From NCBI GenBank assembly GCA_903929925.1, contig CAIYWO010000022.1, forward strand, positions 1 to 5,386: a DNA stretch of 5,386 nucleotides, given 5' to 3'. Every line of letters starts with the position of its first letter. The stretch's first letter is position 1. Position numbers and translations under genes: made by a program. The notes beneath the pieces were generated by a model, which worked only from the letters and a program-made list of their open reading frames with translations, was not told the DNA's origin and searched no databases. Source of the stretch: an uncultured beta proteobacterium (GTDB taxonomy: Bacteria > Pseudomonadota > Gammaproteobacteria > Burkholderiales > Burkholderiaceae_B). Below, piece after piece: positions 1 through 5,325 of the stretch.

Positions 1-122
1 CTGAGGGTTTGATTGTGTTGCATCGAGATTATTGGGATGCGGCCGCACAAGTGTACGAGCAGATTCCTGTGCTGGGCGCAATCCTTCGCTTCCTGCGCCG
101 TAAGTTGGCACTCCCGACCTAA
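1..122 (+). CDS. Nuclear transport factor 2 (SnoaL-like) family protein, C-terminal part
   Basis: Only the last 39 codons are present, read in the frame beginning at base 3 and ending at TAA 120-122. The tail begins EGLIVLHRDYWDAAAQVYEQ and then has a Leu/Arg-rich end (GAILRFLRRK). The HRDYWD segment, followed by a helix with an I/L-P-V-L-G-A/S stretch and a basic tail, is what I recall from the end of bacterial NTF2-like/SnoaL-like proteins of the cone-shaped alpha+beta barrel fold. In that fold the last strand typically carries V-x-x-H-x-D-Y-W-D. These proteins are small and often uncharacterised, and some are isomerases or hydrolases. The function of this one cannot be set from the tail. 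It is convergent with the symporter operon, so it is probably not co-regulated with it. The start lies outside the window. Confidence 0.72.
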   Translation, partial: EGLIVLHRDYWDAAAQVYEQIPVLGAILRFLRRKLALPT

Positions 123-169
123 TTAGCTAGCTAGATTCTTTACAAAGCCGCAGCTAGCTTTCGCTCTCC

Positions 170-193
170 AAAAAAAATGCCCCCGAAGGGGCA
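170..193 (-). terminator. Rho-independent terminator with UUCG tetraloop
   Basis: Read on the minus strand, a 6-bp stem TGCCCC/GGGGCA closes a TTCG loop with a C-G closing pair (the very stable cUUCGg tetraloop). It is followed directly by eight T residues (177 to 170). It lies about 50 nt after the symporter stop codon and should end the small subunit-symporter transcript. On the plus strand the hairpin is followed by A residues, so it is not a conventional terminator for the left-hand gene. A flanking CGCTC (162-166) and GAGCG (206-210) could pair around the whole structure. Confidence 0.9.
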
Positions 194-244
194 AAAAAGC
201 CGATTGAGCGCAGCAGTCTCGCACGGCGGGGGAAATACTCCTAG

Positions 245-2362
245 TTAGGCACGCAGCGTTGGGTAACGCACGTGGTCAACCAGATCTTGAATGTCTTTGC
301 GTGGAGCTGGTGTGAGCAAGCTCACAACAATGATCAGGGCAAAGCCAAGCGGTACACCAAAGACACCTGCAGAGATTGGCAGGATGCCGTACCAGAGCTC
401 AACTGGTGAGGTCACACCAAACACGCCACGCAGCCAAGGTTGAGTCATCACCATGTAGTAGAAGGTGATGCCCAGACCGCCGATCATGCCGGCAACTGCG
501 CCGTACTTGTTTGCACGCTTCCAGAAAATCCCCAGGGTCAGGGCAGGGAAGAACGCCGCGGCAGCAAAGGAGAACGCGGCTGACACCAGGAACAGAATGT
601 CAGCAGGTTTCTGAGCAGCAACGTACGCAGCAGCAAGCGCAACCACGAGCAGTAGGATCTTCGAGATCAACACACGACGTGCGGTAGGCGCGTTTGGATT
701 GATCATCTTGAAGTACAGGTCGTGGGACAGCGCGTTAGCGATGGTGAGCAACAAGCCGTCTGCAGTCGAGAGCGCTGCAGCCAAGCCGCCAGCTGCAACC
801 ATGCCCGAGATCACATAGGGCAGACCACCGATTTCTGGTGTGGCAAGCACAATGATATCGCCGCCAATCCGCATTTCTCCGAGCTGCAAGATACCGTCTT
901 TGTTGACGTCAACGACGGACAACAAGCTAGGATCTACGGTGCTCCATTGCGTGATCCAGGCTGGTAGCTTGTCAAACGGCGTCCCAACCAACACATGGAA
1001 CACTTCGTACTTGACGAGAACTGCCAACGCTGGTGCCGTGAAGTACAGCAAGAAGATGAAGAACAACGACCACGTAACCGATTCACGCGCTTGTTTAACT
1101 GATGGTGTCGTGTAGTAACGCATCAGAATATGCGGTAATGCAGCGGTACCAATCATCAAGCAGAATATCAGCGCTAGGAAGTTACGACGCGAGGTGTCAT
1201 AAGCCGCTTGTGCTTTGGCATCACCATTCGGATCGCCAGAGAACTGCGCTGCATGACGCGGCATTCCTGCCAAGGGAGCAGAGCGGGCATTGTTAGCATT
1301 GCGATCTGCTGTGTACTTGGCGCGGGCAGCGGCTTCCGTTGCGGGAAGGGCAGCTAACGCATTCGTTGCCGCAGTGATGGCAGCTTGTGAACCGTTTGAT
1401 GCTTTCAAGCCAGCCAAGGTCTTTTCTGCTGCAGCTTTGTCGGCAGCCATTGCGGCCGGGACATTCTTGAGCTTAGCTTCTGCTTCGTCAGCGCGCTGCT
1501 TAAAGATCGCTCTGACTTCAAGCTCTTTTGGATCTTTAAGGAGCTCTGCCTCTTTAGCAGTTACTTTCTCAAGCTGATAGCCATAGATTGCCTGTGGAAC
1601 GGGGACGCCTGTTTGCTTAACAGACAACCACACCACGGGAATCATGTAGGCAATGATCAGAATGATGTATTGCGCAACTTGAGTCCAGGTCACCGCACGC
1701 ATGCCGCCCAAGAATGAGCAAACCAAGATACCGCCCAGGCCAAGGAAGATGCCGATTTCAAACGGAACGCCTGAAAGACGCGTCGTGATCAGACCAACAC
1801 CGTAAATTTGCGCAACCACATACGTGAAGGAGCAAAGAATTGCGGCGATGATACCCAACAGACGTGGCAGGTTGCCGTCGTAGCGCGCACCAAGAAAGTC
1901 AGGGATTGTGAACTGACCGAACTTGCGAAGGTAAGGAGCCAGGAACAGAGCGACCAAACAGTAGCCACCGGTCCAACCCATAATAAACGCAAGGCCTGAA
2001 TAACCCGTCAGATACAACGTACCGGCCATACCGATAAACGAGGCAGCCGACATCCAGTCTGCGCCTGTCGCCATACCGTTATAGATGGCAGGCACACGAC
2101 GCCCTGCGACGTAGTATTCCGCTGCATCATTTGTGCGGCTCATCACCCCAATACCGGCATAAAGCAAGACAGTGGCAGCTAAAAAGATGTAGCCAATCCA
2201 AGCTCGCGTCAGACCCATTTGCTCTGCAATCGCAAGCACGATCACAAAGGCAACAAAACCGCCGGTATACCAGGTGTAGACTTTATTTAAGGATTTTTTG
2301 AAGGCTGCATTCGTCGTATTTGACGAAAACATGCCGCCTTCATCGGGTGTCATTCCGGCCAT
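245..2362 (-). CDS. Sodium:solute symporter, VC_2705 subfamily (ActP-like), large subunit
   Basis: A 705-residue polytopic membrane protein of the solute:sodium symporter family (TC 2.A.21), related to acetate permease ActP. It probably imports a small organic acid with Na+ across the inner membrane; the substrate is inferred by family only. About 13-14 hydrophobic segments are visible. Conserved-looking blocks are GMATGADWMSAASF (about residues 96-109), GTAALPHILMRYYTTPSVKQ (405-424) and AAALSTADGLLL (528-539). S532/T533 in the last block sit where this family places Na+ ligands. Two extra elements lie in loops: an Ala/charged insertion (264-390) and an EF-hand-like loop (485-496). The start chosen is ATG 2362 (MAGMTPDEGG), 1 nt after the small-subunit stop and behind GAGGAGGAATAAC. 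An in-frame start 8 codons earlier would lie inside the upstream gene and lacks its own clear ribosome site. The 51 nt after the stop lead to a strong terminator. Confidence 0.95.
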   Translation of the reverse strand: MAGMTPDEGGMFSSNTTNAAFKKSLNKVYTWYTGGFVAFVIVLAIAEQMGLTRAWIGYIFLAATVLLYAGIGVMSRTNDAAEYYVAGRRVPAIYNGMATGADWMSAASFIGMAGTLYLTGYSGLAFIMGWTGGYCLVALFLAPYLRKFGQFTIPDFLGARYDGNLPRLLGIIAAILCSFTYVVAQIYGVGLITTRLSGVPFEIGIFLGLGGILVCSFLGGMRAVTWTQVAQYIILIIAYMIPVVWLSVKQTGVPVPQAIYGYQLEKVTAKEAELLKDPKELEVRAIFKQRADEAEAKLKNVPAAMAADKAAAEKTLAGLKASNGSQAAITAATNALAALPATEAAARAKYTADRNANNARSAPLAGMPRHAAQFSGDPNGDAKAQAAYDTSRRNFLALIFCLMIGTAALPHILMRYYTTPSVKQARESVTWSLFFIFLLYFTAPALAVLVKYEVFHVLVGTPFDKLPAWITQWSTVDPSLLSVVDVNKDGILQLGEMRIGGDIIVLATPEIGGLPYVISGMVAAGGLAAALSTADGLLLTIANALSHDLYFKMINPNAPTARRVLISKILLLVVALAAAYVAAQKPADILFLVSAAFSFAAAAFFPALTLGIFWKRANKYGAVAGMIGGLGITFYYMVMTQPWLRGVFGVTSPVELWYGILPISAGVFGVPLGFALIIVVSLLTPAPRKDIQDLVDHVRYPTLRA

Positions 2363-2363
2363 G

Positions 2364-2627
2364 TTATTCCTCCTCCTCTTCGTCAACGCCGTGTTCGACG
2401 TCGAGCTTGTTCATGTATCGAGCGTAATACCAAATGATCACGCAGTAGACTATCAGCGAACCTTGAGCGCCCATCCAGAAACTGAATGGCCAACCAAAGA
2501 AGTTGAAGCTAAGATCGCGAGCAAAATAGCTCACGACAAAAGTGACAACAAACCAAATCGCCAGCAAAATCGCTGTGACATTTAGGTTTTTTTGCCAGTA
2601 CGTCCGATGTTTTTCGGTTAGTTGCAC
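2364..2627 (-). CDS. DUF4212 protein, putative sodium:solute symporter small subunit
   Basis: An 87-residue protein with two membrane helices, about residues 16-36 (NVTAILLAIWFVVTFVVSYF) and 48-68 (around FWMGAQGSLIVYCVIIWYYA). The helices are joined by a short FNFFGWPFSFW loop, and the tail is very acidic (DVEHGVDEEEEE). The N-terminal KHRTYWQKNL and the two-helix layout match the small subunit family (DUF4212, TIGR03647) that is encoded next to VC_2705-type symporters. It is thought to form a complex with the large subunit, but its biochemical role is poorly known. Translation starts at GTG (2625-2627), set by AGGAGG seven nt upstream. It is the first gene of the operon, and its stop is 1 nt from the symporter ATG, so translation is probably coupled. 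Confidence 0.93.
   Translation of the reverse strand: MQLTEKHRTYWQKNLNVTAILLAIWFVVTFVVSYFARDLSFNFFGWPFSFWMGAQGSLIVYCVIIWYYARYMNKLDVEHGVDEEEEE
2367..2378 (-). promoter_or_regulatory. Symporter ribosome binding site embedded in acidic tail codons
   Basis: GAGGAGGAGGAA on the minus strand encodes the last Glu residues of the small subunit and also gives a strong Shine-Dalgarno about 5-9 nt before the symporter ATG at 2362. It decides the start at 2362 over the in-frame upstream alternative at 2386. Confidence 0.8.
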
Positions 2628-2634
2628 AATAATG

Positions 2635-2640
2635 CCTCCT
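2635..2640 (-). promoter_or_regulatory. Shine-Dalgarno AGGAGG for the DUF4212 gene
   Basis: A perfect AGGAGG lies seven nt before the GTG at 2627. This supports the GTG start; no nearby in-frame ATG competes. Confidence 0.85.
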
Positions 2641-2652
2641 CATCGTTTCGGG

Positions 2653-2666
2653 CCAGGTGCGCCTGG
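2653..2666. repeat. Short inverted repeat upstream of the symporter operon RBS
   Basis: CCAGG and CCTGG flank a 4-nt centre (TGCG on the plus strand), giving a 5-bp stem about 13 nt upstream of the AGGAGG. It could form a leader-RNA hairpin or be half of an operator. The short length makes chance likely. Confidence 0.4.
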
Positions 2667-2719
2667 GTCCATTGATAACACTGGGTGATACAAAACTTAA
2701 CTACTATTTTTTAATACAA

Positions 2720-2743
2720 GCACTACAGAACTACGGAACTACA
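2720..2743. repeat. Three tandem 8-bp units in the symporter upstream region
   Basis: Plus-strand units GCACTACA, GAACTACG and GAACTACA follow one another without a gap. A further AACTAC occurs at 2699-2704, its ACTAC core 22 bp (about two helical turns) from the core of the first unit. The array lies in the likely promoter area and could be a regulator binding array or a simple slippage product. Confidence 0.6.
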
Positions 2744-2777
2744 AAAAAAACTTTTGAATACATTACGGATGACGACG

Positions 2778-3350
2778 TTAGACCGACACCGCTAAGCCTG
2801 TTTCACGCTCAAGTTGCGCTGCAAATTTCGGCTCAAAACCTTTTAAATGTTTAATGATCTTGGTTGTCTCGTCGGGGGCTTGCCGATCCATATGAACGCG
2901 ACCGAGTTGGTACCAGGCATACGGGCTCATGGGCTGTAACTGCGTGTTGCGCTCTAGCGCTTGAACCGCCTCATCGAGCCTACCTTGTTGGATCAGCGCT
3001 AATCCAAGGCCGTACCATGCCTGATCAAGCTCTTCGTTGAGTGCCAAGGCCTTGCGGAAGGATGTCTCGGCATCGACGGGGTATTCAAGTTCCTGTTGTA
3101 AGAACCCCAAATTAAACCAAGCATAAGCCGGCGCATTGTTTTGTTTGACCAGAACCTCGTAGACGGCGATTGCTCCTTGCTTGTCGCCAAGTTCAGCCTT
3201 GAGATGCGCTAGGCTGCCGAGTGCATAGCTATCGTTGGGGTAAGCACGCAACATGTCTTCAAACACTGCAATTGCACGCACGCGCTGGCCTAGAACGATC
3301 CAGGTGATCGCATGCCATTTGTGCAACATCCAGTTGAAATCTAATTTCAT
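2778..3350 (-). CDS. Tetratricopeptide repeat protein
   Basis: A 190-residue soluble protein made almost wholly of about four to five 34-residue TPR helix pairs: about 10-38 (degenerate, GQRVRAIAVFEDMLRAYPND), 41-73, 75-108 (AYAWFNLGFL then DAETSFRKALALN), 109-142 (AWYGLGLALI, DEAVQALERN) and 143-175 (PYAWYQLGRVH). TPR arrays bind other proteins, and no catalytic motif is visible. There is no signal peptide; the N-terminus MKLDFNWMLHKWHAITWIVL is aromatic and moderately hydrophobic and might touch the membrane. The ATG at 3350 overlaps the stop of the membrane-protein gene as ATGA and has GGTGGG six nt upstream. A TTG two codons earlier (3356) is too close to that site. Tight overlap suggests it works with the upstream small membrane protein. 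The exact role is unknown. Confidence 0.9.
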   Translation of the reverse strand: MKLDFNWMLHKWHAITWIVLGQRVRAIAVFEDMLRAYPNDSYALGSLAHLKAELGDKQGAIAVYEVLVKQNNAPAYAWFNLGFLQQELEYPVDAETSFRKALALNEELDQAWYGLGLALIQQGRLDEAVQALERNTQLQPMSPYAWYQLGRVHMDRQAPDETTKIIKHLKGFEPKFAAQLERETGLAVSV

Positions 3351-3643
3351 TTGCAACCCACCATGTCAACGGACACGCAATGTTCAATTTTCGCGACCGT
3401 CACAGCTAGATAAAGTACTGCCACAATGCAAAAGGCCACGAAGGCGTGATGCCGTTTTGCGATTTGCTTGGGTGCGATGAGCGCTGCGATATAAGTCCAC
3501 GGCTTGTTGACGATGACGAATAATTGATAAAACATATTCGTTTCGCGTTTTGCGCCAGCAAGAATGAACAGCAACCCTTGCCCAAGCAAAGCGAGAATGC
3601 CGATGTACAACAACAACTGCGCAACGTTCAAAACAAGCAACAA
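3347..3643 (-). CDS. Small two-helix membrane protein of unknown function
   Basis: A 98-residue protein with a hydrophobic helix at about 3-30 (LVLNVAQLLLYIGILALL onward) and another at about 66-86. A basic middle loop (AKRETN, KPW, PKQIAKRHH) separates them. By the positive-inside rule the loop is cytoplasmic, and both ends, including Cys89 and Cys97 in the tail HCVSVDMVGCK, face the periplasm. I recall similar uncharacterised proteins in Burkholderiales, but no function is known to me. The only sensible start is TTG at 3643, with GGAG seven nt upstream; the first in-frame ATG (Met37) would delete the first helix. It overlaps the TPR gene by 4 nt (ATGA), so the two are probably co-translated. 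Confidence 0.8.
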   Translation of the reverse strand: MLLVLNVAQLLLYIGILALLGQGLLFILAGAKRETNMFYQLFVIVNKPWTYIAALIAPKQIAKRHHAFVAFCIVAVLYLAVTVAKIEHCVSVDMVGCK

Positions 3644-3650
3644 ACCGTGT

Positions 3651-3654
3651 CTCC
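3651..3654 (-). promoter_or_regulatory. Shine-Dalgarno GGAG supporting a TTG start
   Basis: GGAG on the minus strand ends seven nt before TTG 3643. A second TTG follows directly at 3640, at a less favourable ten-nt spacing. This site is the main reason for choosing 3643. Confidence 0.6.
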
Positions 3655-3664
3655 GTCCGCGTGA

Positions 3665-3696
3665 GTGATACCCTCCTGTGCAGAGGGTATTTTCAA
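3665..3696 (-). promoter_or_regulatory. Perfect inverted repeat behind a -35-like hexamer; candidate operator/promoter
   Basis: The arms ATACCCTC (3668-3675) and GAGGGTAT (3683-3690) pair perfectly over 8 bp around a 7-nt centre. On the minus strand TTGAAA (3696-3691), five of six matches to a sigma-70 -35 box, immediately precedes the repeat. TATCAC (3670-3665) could be a weak -10 at a 20-bp spacing. A dyad inside an overlong spacer is the layout of MerR-family promoters. Alternatively it is a leader hairpin just upstream of the ribosome site, or, on the plus strand, a weak hairpin followed by TTTT. No regulator gene is in view, so the class is not assigned. Confidence 0.5.
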
Positions 3697-3728
3697 GCTG
3701 GTGTTTAATGAACCGAACTTTAAGAGAA

Positions 3729-3758
3729 CTAACTGACAGGTATCTGACAAACTGGCAG
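3729..3758 (-). promoter_or_regulatory. 11-bp-spaced TGTCAG direct repeats; candidate OmpR/PhoB-family site
   Basis: The minus strand reads TTGTCAG-ATAC-CTGTCAG-TTAG: two heptamers with an 11-bp period and mostly A/T linkers, preceded by a related CTGCCAG. OmpR/PhoB-family regulators bind direct repeats with this period, and the E. coli Pho box uses CTGTCA half-sites. The site lies about 90-110 bp upstream of the membrane protein/TPR pair. I saw no well-placed -10 box just downstream, so this remains a candidate. Confidence 0.35.
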
Positions 3759-3772
3759 GGCTAGTGAAAATC

Positions 3773-3805
3773 CTAGGCGCCAGAAATAAGCAGAAAAAGG
3801 CCTAG
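3773..3805 (-). terminator. Weak hairpin downstream of the sensor kinase, possible terminator
   Basis: CTAGGC (3773-3778) and GCCTAG (3800-3805) can pair as a 6-bp stem with a 21-nt loop. On the minus strand this is followed by GATTTTC, and on the plus strand by TTAATTTT. The long loop and short T-run make it a poor intrinsic terminator. It is the best candidate I see after the kinase stop; a GCAAC/GTTGC pairing at 3819-3841 is weaker still. Confidence 0.25.
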
Positions 3806-3855
3806 TTAATTTTGCGCTGCAACAAAAACCGTTCCCGTTGCGTCGCTATGCCGAG

Positions 3856-5325
3856 TTAGCCGACAGCTAAAAAGTGAATTTCAATCCGTGCACCCGAGGC
3901 GAAGGGAGCCATCTGCTTTGAGTCAGTAATGAAAATCTTGGCGTGGTGTCGCACAGCGATTTCACGAACAATTGCCAAGCCGAGTCCACTGCCTTCTGCC
4001 TGAGAGCCCAGGACACGATAAAAGCGATCGAAAACACGCTCTCGCTCCTCGAGAGGTATCCCCGGTCCCGAATCCTCAACGGCCAGGATCACCCGACGAC
4101 CCTGCATACTGATGCTTACGGTGATGCGTCCGGGCGAGGGCGTATACCGAATTGCGTTGTCGATCAAATTATTTAGAGCCTCGCCCAGAAGAATACTTTG
4201 ACCGCGGACCATCACGGCAGAGTCGGGGCCTTCGAATCCTAGGTCGATACCTCGCTCGATAGCTGTGTCTACCCAGCGCAATGTTTGCTCTTTCGCCAGT
4301 TCAGCTACATTCATCGGCGGCATCGCAATCGAGTTTGGATTTTCGGCATTGGCCATCAACAACAGCTGATTAACTAGACGGGTTGCACGAGCCGTCCCCG
4401 CGATAATCTGTTCGAGGCTAACTTGCGTGTCGCCTGGTGGCGCGTTGCGCATTGCGAGTTCGGCTTGCATGCGTAAGCCGGCCAGAGGAGTTTTTAACTG
4501 GTGGGCGGCGTCTGCTACGAAGCGGCGTTGAGCCAGCATCGTTGAATCAAGACGGGTTAGGAGATCGTTCATCGCGATAATGAGTGGGCCGATTTCACTT
4601 GGCGCCACGCGCACATCGATAGGAGAGAGGTCGTCGGGCCTGCGCGCGCGAAGACGTTGCTGCAGCGCGTTGAGTGGGGCAATCCCACGAGACAGCCCAA
4701 ACCAAACGAGCAGCACTGCAATGGGGAGCACCACAAATTGCGGAATGATTACGCCCTTGATGATGTTGTTCGCCAACTCGGTTCTGCGGTCCATGGACTC
4801 GGCAGCGACCAGCAGGATCGGAGCGGTGCTTCGGGTGCTGAGATCAGTCCAAAGGTACGCGAGACGAATCTCGAAATCATGCAGAGTCTGTGTGTCGTAG
4901 TAGACAGTATTTGCCTTTGTCGATGCCGTGAGCTCTGGGGTCGGTAAGTCACCATCTCCGCCAATCAAATGGCCTTCAGGACTCATCGCTTTCCAAAAAA
5001 TGCCGTCTTTTTCTCTCGTGCGCAGGGCTAGCCGGGCAGAGGTGGACATCCGTAGCGAGACAATCCCTTGATCTGTTTCAATTTGCTGCTCGAGTACCTG
5101 AAGGGCGTTTGCCAGTGTGTGGTCGTAAGGCACATTAGCGAGGTTTTGTGCCACAACATAGGTGATGGCAATGCTCATTGGCCAAAGCAAAAACAAAGGT
5201 GCGAGCATCCAGTCTAGGATTTCACTCAAAAGTGATCGACGGGCGGGGGCAATACTAGATGCGTCTGAACTGGCTCGAAGCACCTCTAGTGCTTCGGGGT
5301 TTCCGCTAAGGTGTTGAGCTGTCAC
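3856..5325 (-). CDS. Sensor histidine kinase, TctE-type (2CSK_N N-terminal domain)
   Basis: A 489-residue membrane kinase of a two-component system, likely sensing an extracellular carboxylate by analogy with TctE. In order: a cytoplasmic extension (1-38), TM1 about 39-61, a periplasmic domain (62-188) with the 2CSK_N pattern (YDHTLANALQVLEQQI, then a SPEGHLIGGDGDLPTPE stretch), TM2 about 189-211, a HAMP-like linker (LSRGIAPLNALQQRL onward), and an H-box FVADAAHQLKTPL with phospho-acceptor His275. The ATPase follows with an N-box EALNNLIDNAIRYTP (382-396), G1 EDSGPGIP (417-424), F-box FDRFYR (432-437) and G2 GSGLGLAIV (445-453). All key residues are present, so it should be active. The GTG start (5323-5325) overlaps the response-regulator stop as GTGA, giving translational coupling and no need for a strong ribosome site. 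The ligand cannot be read from the sequence; TctE, QseC-like and other 2CSK_N kinases share this layout. Confidence 0.93.
   Translation of the reverse strand: MTAQHLSGNPEALEVLRASSDASSIAPARRSLLSEILDWMLAPLFLLWPMSIAITYVVAQNLANVPYDHTLANALQVLEQQIETDQGIVSLRMSTSARLALRTREKDGIFWKAMSPEGHLIGGDGDLPTPELTASTKANTVYYDTQTLHDFEIRLAYLWTDLSTRSTAPILLVAAESMDRRTELANNIIKGVIIPQFVVLPIAVLLVWFGLSRGIAPLNALQQRLRARRPDDLSPIDVRVAPSEIGPLIIAMNDLLTRLDSTMLAQRRFVADAAHQLKTPLAGLRMQAELAMRNAPPGDTQVSLEQIIAGTARATRLVNQLLLMANAENPNSIAMPPMNVAELAKEQTLRWVDTAIERGIDLGFEGPDSAVMVRGQSILLGEALNNLIDNAIRYTPSPGRITVSISMQGRRVILAVEDSGPGIPLEERERVFDRFYRVLGSQAEGSGLGLAIVREIAVRHHAKIFITDSKQMAPFASGARIEIHFLAVG

Larger units (their letters stand above)
2628..2777 (-). 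promoter_or_regulatory. Upstream region of the symporter operon
   Basis: This 150-bp non-coding stretch separates the TPR gene stop from the symporter operon. Its middle is A/T-rich (2689-2760), unlike the flanking genes, as expected of a promoter. On the minus strand it carries a run of eight T (2743-2750), AT-rich hexamers such as TATTAA (2711-2716) and AATAGT (2703-2708), tandem GTAGT repeats, and a hairpin close to the Shine-Dalgarno. I found no convincing -35/-10 pair with normal spacing, so the exact promoter is not assigned and may need an activator. I saw no good GC-rich terminator for the TPR gene here either, so read-through from upstream is possible. Confidence 0.5.

Noticed and set aside
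124..160. AGCTAGCT copies (125-132 and 152-159) that could pair as an 8-bp hairpin after the left-hand gene
   Set aside because: The sequence is self-complementary and low in complexity, the loop is 19 nt, and only three T follow. It might be a weak plus-strand terminator but I cannot support it.
1290..1577. 95-codon plus-strand ORF, Ala/Ser-rich
   Set aside because: It is the complement of the Ala/charged insertion of the symporter; its composition follows from that repetitive coding. No ribosome site or family resemblance was seen.
2363..2386. Symporter start 8 codons further upstream (MTKRRRNN)
   Set aside because: It lies within the small-subunit coding sequence and lacks its own Shine-Dalgarno. 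The ATG at 2362 has a very strong one, and the encoded basic octapeptide is just the GAGGAGGAATAA site read in another frame.
3351..3356. TTG start for the TPR protein two codons upstream
   Set aside because: It directly abuts the GGTGGG site, whereas ATG 3350 has normal spacing and forms the typical ATGA overlap.
3406..3624. 72-codon minus-strand ORF inside the small membrane-protein gene
   Set aside because: An out-of-frame shadow; the other frame gives two clean membrane helices and an overlap with the TPR gene.
3761..3805. Cluster of the usually rare tetramer CTAG in the intergenic region
   Set aside because: Three occurrences in 45 bp are explained by the CTAGGC/GCCTAG pairing and a non-coding context; no further pattern was seen.
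4580..4947. Two plus-strand ORFs of 96-106 codons opposite the sensor kinase
   Set aside because: They lie antisense to the HAMP and periplasmic coding regions of an intact kinase, and their translations show no recognisable domain.
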